The notes under the pieces: generated by a model | Database searches by the model: none | Seen by the model: the letters and a program-made list of their open reading frames with translations, nothing else | What the model was told of the DNA's origin: nothing | Shown here: positions 56,089 to 63,454 of the stretch, one piece after another | Layout of the letters: each line of letters opens with the position of its first letter | How positions within the stretch are numbered: the first letter of the stretch is position 1 | From: Pedobacter miscanthi | GTDB taxonomy: Bacteria; Bacteroidota; Bacteroidia; Sphingobacteriales; Sphingobacteriaceae | Reading direction: 5' to 3' | Assembly: GCF_003315595.1 (NCBI RefSeq) | Contig: NZ_QNQU01000007.1 | Span: forward strand, 203,682 to 267,681 | DNA: 64,000 nt | Position numbers and translations under genes: made by a program

Positions 56089-56840
56089 CGGTAAACGGCA
56101 AATCGGTTCACATTCAGGAGCTCAACAAAGACGCTGCTGAAACCATCGTGCTCGTTCATGGGATGTTCAGTAACCTTTCTGTCTATTATTTTAATATCGC
56201 ACCGCTGCTGGCTACCAAATATCATGTGGTGCTTTATGATCTGAAAAGTCATGGTATGAGCGAAAAAACATTGCTTGGCTACGACCTCGAAAGCATGACC
56301 AACGATTTGCTTGCATTGATGGAGGAATTAAAACTGCAGAAAGTGCATCTGGGCGGTTATAGTTTTGGCGGATTAATTGCCTTAAAAATGGCCATCCGTT
56401 TTCCGGAGCGTATAAACAAACTAGCCGTAATCGAGGCACCCGATCCGAACGATGATAAAACCAGGGGCATTATTGATGAGTACAGTCGCGAGTTTCTGGA
56501 ACATTACGTAGAAAATTTCACCGATACCACCAAAGTGAAAATGGGTAAAAGGCAAATGGAACGCAACCACCGCATGTACGAATACCTCTTTTACCAAACT
56601 TCGATTAAAACAGATATGGAGCTTGAAAAAGACTTTTTCAGCAGCCCTGCAATTGGAACCATACAACAAGCTACCCTATTATTATATGGTACGGATTCGA
56701 ATTGTTTAAACGTAGGGAAATACCTTGACGAGCTGATCGAAAATGCAGATTTAATTGCCGTTCCGGGTGATCATAATATCCCGATCCAGCAACCACTAGT
56801 TATTGCAGAAGCATTATTAAACTTCTTCCAGGAAAAATAA
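56076..56840 (+). CDS. Alpha/beta hydrolase, probable chain-releasing thioesterase
   Basis: 254 residues. The fold is marked by ETIVLVHGMFSN (oxyanion region), the nucleophile Ser96 in GYSFGG, Asp207 in LYGTDSN and His233 in PGDHNIP, a complete triad. It starts 13 bp inside the ACP gene. In this setting it likely releases the product from the ACP or transfers it. It could also be an esterase acting on the final molecule. Confidence 0.88.
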   Translation: MPIVTVNGKSVHIQELNKDAAETIVLVHGMFSNLSVYYFNIAPLLATKYHVVLYDLKSHGMSEKTLLGYDLESMTNDLLALMEELKLQKVHLGGYSFGGLIALKMAIRFPERINKLAVIEAPDPNDDKTRGIIDEYSREFLEHYVENFTDTTKVKMGKRQMERNHRMYEYLFYQTSIKTDMELEKDFFSSPAIGTIQQATLLLYGTDSNCLNVGKYLDELIENADLIAVPGDHNIPIQQPLVIAEALLNFFQEK

Positions 56841-56852
56841 AATTAAACACAG

Positions 56853-58052
56853 ATGGCAAAATTCGTATTTGTAGTTCCTCCCCTAACCGGCCATATTAAC
56901 CCAACTTTGAGTATGGGTGCAGCTTTATTGGATAGAGGCCACCGTGTAGCATGGATTACTTTAGATCAATCGCTGGGCGATAAACTTCCAGAACGGGGCG
57001 AATTACTCGTGATCAGTTACGACCAAAACGACCAGCAGAAAAAAGATTCAGAAAAATACCTCGATATCATTACCAAAAAAATCGTTTATGGCATCGATAG
57101 CATCAAATTTCTGTACGAAGAAGTACTGATCCCGCTAAACAGACACAGTTACGAAGGCATTGCCGGTCTGCTCGATCAGTTTAAGCCTGATGTGGTGATT
57201 ACCGATCACCAGATGTTTGCCGGTGCCATCGCCGCAACCAACAAAAACTACCCTTACGTTACTTCCGTTACCGCTCCTGCAGCGATAAAAGTAATGGATG
57301 AGTTGCCAAAAGTGCATGAGTGGGAAGTAAACCAGATTGTGGAACTGCAAAAAGAATTCGGTATTACCGCGAGCGGTTCTATTGCCTGTTCTGATCTTGC
57401 TACTTTGGTATTTACCTCCCGCGATTTTTTCGGGGAGATGGATTTACCGGAACACTTTAAATTTGTAGGCCCTGTTTTTAACCGCCGCAAAACCTCCATT
57501 CCTTTTCGTTGGGAAGCATTTCATACCAGTCAGCCCAAAATATTGGTGAGCATTGGTACCACTTTCGATCACGAACATAAAAAAGCCTTTTTTGCCAAGG
57601 TAATCGAAGCTTTTGCCAACGAAGACCTGCACGTGGTGGTGGTTTCCGATCCTGCTTTATTTGAAGAGTGGCCTGCTAATTTTACCGTGCAGCGCCAGGT
57701 ACCGCAACTGGAACTTTTACCGCACCTTGATGCTGTGGTTTGCCATGGCGGACATAACACCGTTTGTGAAACTTTAATGAACGGACTGCCCATGGTAGTC
57801 ATCCCGATTGCTTACGACCAAAGCCATGTAGCAGGACGTGTTTTCAGGGTTGGTGCCGGAGAACGCTTAAACTTTAACCGTTTTAAAGCCAGCCATCTTA
57901 AAGAAGCCGTAAATAAAGTACTGCAGAACGATAGTTATAAAATAGCTGCAGCGCAGATCAAACAATCATTTATCCAGGCTGGTGGAACAGAAAGTGCCGC
58001 CGATTTACTGGAAACTTTAAGCAATAAAACCTCAAACGTATTCATCAGTTAA
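56853..58052 (+). CDS. GT1-family glycosyltransferase (MGT/zeaxanthin-glucosyltransferase type), 1
   Basis: 399 residues, two Rossmann domains (GT-B). The acceptor-side start is FVFVVPPLTGHINPTLSMGAALLDRGH; the donor-side signature is HLDAVVCHGGHNTVCETLMNGLPMVVIPIAYDQ (CHGG at about 297-300), as in UDP-glucosyl/glucuronosyl transferases. No membrane anchor is seen. It would glycosylate a hydroxyl of the lipid or polyketide made by the synthases. It lies 12 bp after the hydrolase gene and is a tandem paralogue of the next gene, of identical length. Confidence 0.93.
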   Translation: MAKFVFVVPPLTGHINPTLSMGAALLDRGHRVAWITLDQSLGDKLPERGELLVISYDQNDQQKKDSEKYLDIITKKIVYGIDSIKFLYEEVLIPLNRHSYEGIAGLLDQFKPDVVITDHQMFAGAIAATNKNYPYVTSVTAPAAIKVMDELPKVHEWEVNQIVELQKEFGITASGSIACSDLATLVFTSRDFFGEMDLPEHFKFVGPVFNRRKTSIPFRWEAFHTSQPKILVSIGTTFDHEHKKAFFAKVIEAFANEDLHVVVVSDPALFEEWPANFTVQRQVPQLELLPHLDAVVCHGGHNTVCETLMNGLPMVVIPIAYDQSHVAGRVFRVGAGERLNFNRFKASHLKEAVNKVLQNDSYKIAAAQIKQSFIQAGGTESAADLLETLSNKTSNVFIS

Positions 58053-58062
58053 ATTATACATT

Positions 58063-59262
58063 ATGTCAAAATTCCTTTTCGTTGTCCCGCCCTTTTTTGG
58101 CCATATTAGTCCAACTTTAAGCATTGGCGCAAGTTTACTGGCCCGCGGCCATGAAGTAAAATGGCTTGGCATTACCCCGCTTGCGCAGGTGCATTTACCC
58201 GAAGGTGGCGAATTTATTTATCCGGAAGAAGACCTGGTGGAATATGCTGATGAAATACAACGCATTTTAAAACGTCAGGACGATGGACCTGCCTGTTCTG
58301 GTCCGGAGGTGATGAAACTGGCCCTCGAAGAAACTTACGTGCCTTTTGCCAAAATGATGATGAAAGGATTGAACAACTTTGTTGATAAATGGAAACCCGA
58401 CGTGATCATTAACGACTGTATTACCTTTGCCGGTGCATTAAGTGCACATTTAAAAGGTATTCCATCGGTTACCACTACCCCGGTGCCACCTGATGTAATG
58501 GGTGATACCGCCAATAGTGCACCTAAAATATTCGAATGGCAACAAAACCTGATCAAGGGTTTACAAAGAGAAGTGGGCATTTACAGCGACGATATCCACA
58601 TTCACTCCCACGAACTAAACATGGTTTTCACTTCGCAGGCTTTTGCCGGCTTTGAAGAAAAACCACCGCACATGCATTTTGTTGGCCCTGTAAAAGGCAG
58701 GCCAAATTTAGCACCATTCGATTGGGAACGTTTAAGCCAGGCCACTACGCCAAAAGTATTTGTTTCACTAGGTACTTTATTGGTTGATATCCGTAAGGAA
58801 TTCTTCCAGAAACTGATTACCGCTTTCGAAAACGAACCTGTAACCATTGTGGCCGCAACCAATCCTGATATTTTTGAAAAATGGCCAGATAATTTTATCG
58901 TAAATGGTTTTGTGCCACAGTCGGAATTAATGCCCCACATGGATGCGGTAATCTGTCACGGAGGTTTTAATACCGTAAATGATACCTTCACCAATGGTTT
59001 ACCGATGTTGATTACACCTATTGCTTACGATCATTTCCATACCGCTAAATTAATTGAGGGTGCAGGCTGTGGCGTGAGCATCCGTTACAAGCGTTTACGC
59101 ATCAGCGATTTAAGAAATACGGTTTTCGAACTTTTGGAAAACCCGAAATACCGCCAGGCCGCAGAAAAAATAAGAGAAACATTTATCGCGGCCGGTGGCA
59201 ATGATAAAGCGGTGCAGTTACTGGAGGATTTTGCAAGAACAACAACATTAGAAGCTGTTTAA
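58063..59262 (+). CDS. GT1-family glycosyltransferase, 2
   Basis: 399 residues, same family as its neighbour (KFLFVVPPFFGHISPTLSIGASLLARGH; HMDAVICHGGFNTVNDTFTNGLPMLITPIAYDH at about 293-325). The two differ substantially in the acceptor half, so they probably add different sugars or act on different positions. It lies 10 bp after the first copy and ends the first operon segment; a perfect 10-bp-stem hairpin begins 7 bp after its stop. Confidence 0.93.
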   Translation: MSKFLFVVPPFFGHISPTLSIGASLLARGHEVKWLGITPLAQVHLPEGGEFIYPEEDLVEYADEIQRILKRQDDGPACSGPEVMKLALEETYVPFAKMMMKGLNNFVDKWKPDVIINDCITFAGALSAHLKGIPSVTTTPVPPDVMGDTANSAPKIFEWQQNLIKGLQREVGIYSDDIHIHSHELNMVFTSQAFAGFEEKPPHMHFVGPVKGRPNLAPFDWERLSQATTPKVFVSLGTLLVDIRKEFFQKLITAFENEPVTIVAATNPDIFEKWPDNFIVNGFVPQSELMPHMDAVICHGGFNTVNDTFTNGLPMLITPIAYDHFHTAKLIEGAGCGVSIRYKRLRISDLRNTVFELLENPKYRQAAEKIRETFIAAGGNDKAVQLLEDFARTTTLEAV

Positions 59263-59268
59263 TCCGCT

Positions 59269-59291
59269 AACGCTCGTTTCTAACGAGCGTT
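59269..59291 (+). terminator. Strong hairpin after the second glycosyltransferase
   Basis: A perfect 10-bp stem (AACGCTCGTT / AACGAGCGTT) with a 3-nt loop, 7 bp after the stop codon. It lacks a clear T run (AAATAGG follows), so termination is likely but not classical. It is repeated at 59652 and 60035. Confidence 0.5.
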
Positions 59292-59367
59292 AAATAGGAT
59301 ATCGTTTACAACGATAAAATCGTGTAACTATTTATGCATTCGTTTGGAAACGAGCGCAAGCGTAAAT

Positions 59368-59414
59368 AGAGTTGTCAACTTTGATGGCCCGCTAGCCTAG
59401 AAGTTGACAACTCT
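59368..59414. repeat. 14-bp inverted repeat of AGTTGTCAACT elements (copy 1)
   Basis: AGAGTTGTCAACTT (59368-59381) and AAGTTGACAACTCT (59401-59414) are perfect complements. Each arm is itself a near-palindrome around one central base. The same pair recurs 383 bp downstream, and again before the acyltransferase gene at 60308-60353; a lone right arm is at 60132-60142. Confidence 0.85.
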
Positions 59415-60028
59415 GGAGGTAAATTACGGAGAACGGCCGTCGTTTCGAGGGGGCTTTTTCAGCCGAGGAAGCAATCTTACTACTATAGATTATAGCGATT
59501 GTTGAAGATTGCTTCGTGCCTCGCAATGACGACCAGTCGCACCAATGCCACCTCCAGCACCGTCACCCTGTCCCGATTTTAACATCGGGATCAGGGTCTA
59601 TCTTACGATAAAGATCCTGAAATAAATTCAGGATGACGAGACGATTCCGCTAACGCTCGTTTCTAACGAGCGTTAAATAGGATATCGTTTACAACGATAA
59701 AATCGTGTAACTATTTATGCACTCGTTTGGAAACGAGCGCAAGCGTAAATAGAGTTGTCAACTTTGATGGCCCGCTAGCCTAGAAGTTGACAACTCTGGA
59801 GGTAAATTACGGAGAACGGCCGTCGTTTCGAGGGGGCTTTTTCAGCCGAGGAAGCAATCTTACTACTATAGATTATAGCGATTGTTGAAGATTGCTTCGT
59901 GCCTCGCAATGACGACCAGTCGCACCAATGCCACCTCCAGCACCGTCACCCTGTCCCGATTTTAACATCGGGATCAGGGTCTATCTTACGATAAAGATCC
60001 TGAAATAAATTCAGGATGACGAGACGAT

Positions 60029-60167
60029 TCCGCTAACGCTCGTTTCTAACGAGCGTTAAATAGGATATCGTTTACAACGATAAAATCGTGTAACTATTTA
60101 TGCACTCGTTTGGAAACGAGCGCAAGCGTAAAGTTGACAACTCCGGGGATAATCGCTCCCCTCGATC
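60029..60167. repeat. Partial third copy of the 383-bp unit
   Basis: It matches the unit from TCCGCTAACG through AACGAGCGCAAGCGTAAA, then skips the left AGTTGTCAACT arm and the spacer and resumes at AGTTGACAACTC (60132), a deletion between short shared words. Confidence 0.85.
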
Positions 60168-60271
60168 GTCATTTCGAGCGGAGTGCAACGCAGTCGAGAA
60201 ATCTGTCTCGAGATAGATCTCTCCCTGCCCGAAGCAGGCGGGCATTTCGCTGCGCTTCAGTCGAGATGACG
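60168..60271. repeat. REP-like palindrome (family C)
   Basis: CGTCATTTCGAGCGGAGTGC at the left and GCTTCAGTCGAGATGACG at the right pair imperfectly. An internal CCTGCC/GGCGGG hairpin is inserted. Same family as 1002-1087 and 63455-64000. Confidence 0.75.
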
Positions 60272-60307
60272 AAGCTTATAGATTAACCGCATAAACAAAA
60301 CATTAAA

Positions 60308-60353
60308 GAGTTGTCAACTTACATAACCAATGCACTATGAAAGTTGACAACTC
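60308..60353. promoter_or_regulatory. Hairpin/operator candidate directly before the acyltransferase operon
   Basis: GAGTTGTCAACTT (60308-60320) and AAGTTGACAACTC (60341-60353) are perfect 13-bp complements 20 nt apart, ending 15 bp before the ATG at 60368. In the RNA they would form a stem close to the ribosome-binding region; in DNA they are two palindromic sites 33 bp apart. They match the elements inside the 383-bp units. Confidence 0.55.
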
Positions 60354-60367
60354 AAACACTAACCTAA

Positions 60368-61657
60368 ATGAAAAGAAAACTGCTATTTGGCGAAAGGATG
60401 TTATACGGAGACGGCAAAAGCCCGTTTAACATCGTAATACCCTTTAAAATCAAAGGAGAAATAAAGGAAGATGATTTAAGGTTTGCCTTGTTCAAAATCC
60501 AGAAAAAACATCCCTGGTTAACGGCATCGATAAATTTTGACAAAAACCAAAAGCCCTGGTTTGTAACCAACCTTACCGAGTCTTTTAAAATCCCGATCCG
60601 TGTGGTAGAGCGTTTAAGCGACGAACATTGGGAACAGGAATCTGCCATTGAGTGGAAAACCGTTTTCGATGCCACAACCGCACCCCTTTGCCGCATAACC
60701 TGGCTAAAAGGAGAAAACGTGTCCGAAATTTTAATGGTATATCACCACTGCCTTTGCGATGGCACCGCAGCACTGTCTATTTTAACCGAACTGCTTCAGC
60801 TTTTAGATGATGCGGATACCGATATTGGCAGGGAAATCCCGATTATGGGCGTGAAAGATGTAATTCCGGCAAAGGTGTTGAACAGTTACCGCAACCGCAC
60901 CAAAAATGGTTTGATCGGTAAAATTGCCACGCTAGCCCTGTGGATGATCCCCATTAAAAAAGTAGCCGTTGAACGTAAAAGAGATTTTATGCTCCGCTGG
61001 AGATTTGATCAGGAATTTACCAAAGAAATCATCACTTTCTGCAAAAGCAATCACTTTACCGTAAATACACTATTAAGTGCTGCCGTTTTAGCCGCATTTA
61101 AAGAAGTAAGGAAAGAAAAAGCTTTTAACAAAATATCGCTCCCGGTTGATATCAGAAATTTTAATCCGATCATTAAAAAAGACCACATTTTTGCTTTTGG
61201 TTTAATGATCGTGCTTTCCCTGTCGCCTGAAAAAGACTTCCTTGAAAATGTGAAGGCCTTACAAAAAGAAGTGAATGATAAATCGGCCAAACTTAATCCA
61301 TATAGCCTGATGATGATGATGGAATCCTGTCACCCTGCACTTAAAAACTTCACCAATTTCTTAAAGTATGGAAAATCGAGCAACGATTGCATGTTTTCTA
61401 ACCTGGGTAAAATCGACATCCCCCATCAATATCAGCATTTTGAAGTAGAAAGTATATTCAGTCCTTCCGTAATGGGGCCTTTGGGCAATACCACCACCAT
61501 GATTGCTTCAACCTACCGCAACCAGATGGACTTTACTTTTGTGGCCAGCGAAGGTTATCTGCCTTATGAAGAGGCTCAAGTCATTAAAGAAAGGGTAATC
61601 TCCATTCTTAAAAGTCAGGTAGAACAACCCATCGAAATTTTAAGCGCAACCGCATGA
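60368..61657 (+). CDS. Condensation-fold acyltransferase 1 (alcohol acyltransferase/PapA-like)
   Basis: 429 residues, soluble. H126-H127-C-L-C-D131-G is the HHxxxDG catalytic motif of the condensation/acyltransferase superfamily. The C-terminal part has ISLPVDIRNF and MFSNLGKIDIP, like PapA-type and alcohol acyltransferases. It probably esterifies a hydroxyl of the glycolipid with an acyl group from ACP or CoA. It is not a peptide-synthetase module, as no adenylation or carrier domain is attached. Its stop overlaps the next start by four bases (ATGA). Confidence 0.85.
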   Translation: MKRKLLFGERMLYGDGKSPFNIVIPFKIKGEIKEDDLRFALFKIQKKHPWLTASINFDKNQKPWFVTNLTESFKIPIRVVERLSDEHWEQESAIEWKTVFDATTAPLCRITWLKGENVSEILMVYHHCLCDGTAALSILTELLQLLDDADTDIGREIPIMGVKDVIPAKVLNSYRNRTKNGLIGKIATLALWMIPIKKVAVERKRDFMLRWRFDQEFTKEIITFCKSNHFTVNTLLSAAVLAAFKEVRKEKAFNKISLPVDIRNFNPIIKKDHIFAFGLMIVLSLSPEKDFLENVKALQKEVNDKSAKLNPYSLMMMMESCHPALKNFTNFLKYGKSSNDCMFSNLGKIDIPHQYQHFEVESIFSPSVMGPLGNTTTMIASTYRNQMDFTFVASEGYLPYEEAQVIKERVISILKSQVEQPIEILSATA

Positions 61658-62922
61658 AAAGAAGATTAATTTTAGGAGAACGGATTATGCATGTGGATGC
61701 TAAAACACCTTTGAACTGTGTTTTTACTGCTAAAATATCCGGCACCATCAGCGAAGAAAACCTGCATCAGGCATTGCAAAAAATCCAGCAGAAACATCCG
61801 TTATTGCAGATGAATATCGATGCCTCTGGCAAAGCCCCCTATTTTGTACTCAACCAGCATATCGGTAAAATACCGGTTAGGATAGCTGAACGTTTTACAG
61901 ATGAAGACTGGCTTGCAGAATCAAAAACTGAATGGTACAAATTGTTTGATGCACAAAACGAACCATTGGCCAGACTGGTTTGGTTAAAAGGCGAAACAGT
62001 ATCTGATCTTTTACTCGTGCTTCCGCATTGCATCTGCGATGGAACCACCATTTTAAACCTGTTGCGCGAACTGATGACATTGACCGATAATCCCGAACAG
62101 GATCTTATCCCCTATCCCTCATTTCATACCGTAAAAGATCTTTTACCCGAAGATTTTTCCATCACTAAACTTGGTCATTTTAAAGGAAAAGTTTTTGCAG
62201 CGCTTGGCCGTTTATTTTTCTTTTTCAAGGCTACTTCCAATACCTCTGTAGACCGGAGTAATTATGCCGTTCACTGGAAAATCAGTACCGAAAACACCAA
62301 AAAAATATTATTGAAATGTAAGGAAGAAAACACCACGGTACATGCGGCCATCTGCGTGGCATTTATGGAGGCTTTTAAACAGGTACGGGGCGAAAAAGCA
62401 CATGGCAAAGTCATCTGTCCGGTTGATATCAGGCGTTTTGTTGAAGCCATTAAACAGGATACCATGTTTGCCTTTGCCCCCATTGCAGAGCTAAAACTGG
62501 ATGAATCAAAAAATAGTTTCTGGACTAAAGCCCGGGCATTAAAAAGCGATTTGGATGCTAAAGTTTCCGAAATGAAAGTATACGACCTGTTGGGTATGAG
62601 CGAATATTTCCATTCATCCGTAAATAAAATGATCGGGTTTCTGAGAACCACCAAAGGCACTCATGATGTAACTTTAAGCAACATGGGGCTTTTAAACATA
62701 CCAAAGGATTACCAGAATTTTTCTATAACAGCCATTCATAGTCCAACGGTTGCCTTTCCATGGAAAAATGCCAATACTTTGGTGTGCAGCACCTTTAACG
62801 GACAACTGGATTTCTCTTTTATGTCTAACGAATCCTTTTTAAGGGAGTTTGAAGCCTGGCAGATCAAAGACAGGGCGATGGAACTGATTAAAGAAAATTT
62901 AAATGAGTTTGCAAATGCCTGA
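61654..62922 (+). CDS. Condensation-fold acyltransferase 2, motif variant PHxxxDG
   Basis: 422 residues and clearly paralogous to the preceding gene (RRLILGERIMHVDAKTPLNCVF against RKLLFGERMLYGDGKSPFNIV; ICPVDIRRF; TLSNMGLLNIP). The motif reads P124-H125-C-I-C-D129-G: the catalytic second His and the Asp are kept while the first His is Pro. It is therefore probably still active, perhaps with a different acyl donor or acceptor. The start is an ATGA overlap with the upstream gene. Confidence 0.85.
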   Translation: MKRRLILGERIMHVDAKTPLNCVFTAKISGTISEENLHQALQKIQQKHPLLQMNIDASGKAPYFVLNQHIGKIPVRIAERFTDEDWLAESKTEWYKLFDAQNEPLARLVWLKGETVSDLLLVLPHCICDGTTILNLLRELMTLTDNPEQDLIPYPSFHTVKDLLPEDFSITKLGHFKGKVFAALGRLFFFFKATSNTSVDRSNYAVHWKISTENTKKILLKCKEENTTVHAAICVAFMEAFKQVRGEKAHGKVICPVDIRRFVEAIKQDTMFAFAPIAELKLDESKNSFWTKARALKSDLDAKVSEMKVYDLLGMSEYFHSSVNKMIGFLRTTKGTHDVTLSNMGLLNIPKDYQNFSITAIHSPTVAFPWKNANTLVCSTFNGQLDFSFMSNESFLREFEAWQIKDRAMELIKENLNEFANA

Positions 62923-63424
62923 TTATGTAGAATATAATGAGGAGGCAAAAGTATCTAACTGGAGAAAGTTTGTACGCAAAAACCTGCTTTTACACCTCAT
63001 CCCGAACACTTTACTGAATAGTATTGTGCCTTATTTTGCTTTTAAGATGCAAAATTCAGTACATCTTTTTAGTGGTGAACAAAACCTGGCCAGGTTTCTA
63101 TTACCGATGTCGGCATTACTTCCCTTTATGGTTACTTTTGATATTTTAAAAAAAATAAAGGAATTACAGCATTCTGATGCCATTAATTATAAAGTGGAAG
63201 AGAAAATAACAGGCTATCCCTTTATACTTAAAAAAGCTGGTTTGAATGGCTTATACTGTATCACAATTGTATTTATCCTGATGCTTACACTGTATTTCTC
63301 TTTTCCACCCAACCACGATTTCGGAATTACTTCATCAGCAGTTTGCGCCGGTTTACTGGCCGGTTTGTATTCCGTTACTTTTTTCTACCTGGCCATCAGG
63401 AAATTTAAGATTGATGCGGTGTAA
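62903..63424 (+). CDS. Small multi-pass membrane protein of unknown function
   Basis: 173 residues (or 169 from the ATG at 62915), overlapping the acyltransferase end by 20 or 8 bp. Four hydrophobic segments are visible: about 25-45 (LLLHLIPNTLLNSIVPYFAF), 60-80 (FLLPMSALLPFMVTFDIL), 113-133 (LYCITIVFILMLTLYFSF) and 140-162 (VCAGLLAGLYSVTFFYLAI). I do not recognise the family. The overlap implies it works with the acyltransferases, perhaps to anchor them or to move the product. Confidence 0.75.
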   Translation: MSLQMPDYVEYNEEAKVSNWRKFVRKNLLLHLIPNTLLNSIVPYFAFKMQNSVHLFSGEQNLARFLLPMSALLPFMVTFDILKKIKELQHSDAINYKVEEKITGYPFILKKAGLNGLYCITIVFILMLTLYFSFPPNHDFGITSSAVCAGLLAGLYSVTFFYLAIRKFKIDAV

Positions 63425-63454
63425 CGCACAGTATTTTTTCTTATTATATTATAT

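Larger units (their letters stand above)
59263..60028. repeat. Two tandem copies of a 383-bp hairpin-rich unit (plus a partial third)
   Basis: The unit start TCCGCTAACGCTCG recurs at 59263, 59646 and 60029, a period of exactly 383 bp; copies 1 and 2 are nearly identical and the third is cut near 60142. Each full unit contains, in order, arms AACGCTCGTT/AACGAGCGTT (3-nt loop), ATCGTT/AACGAT, TCGTTT/AAACGA, a 14-bp inverted repeat around AGTTGTCAACT, a family-A palindrome and a CCCGAT/ATCGGG hairpin. No credible gene is present. Confidence 0.93.

Noticed and set aside
59263..60167. Insertion sequence with terminal inverted repeats
   Set aside because: No transposase frame and no target-site duplication are visible; the units are direct tandem copies made of hairpins.
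60368..62922. Non-ribosomal peptide synthetase condensation modules
   Set aside because: Only the condensation fold is present; there is no adenylation or peptidyl-carrier domain, so stand-alone acyltransferases fit better.
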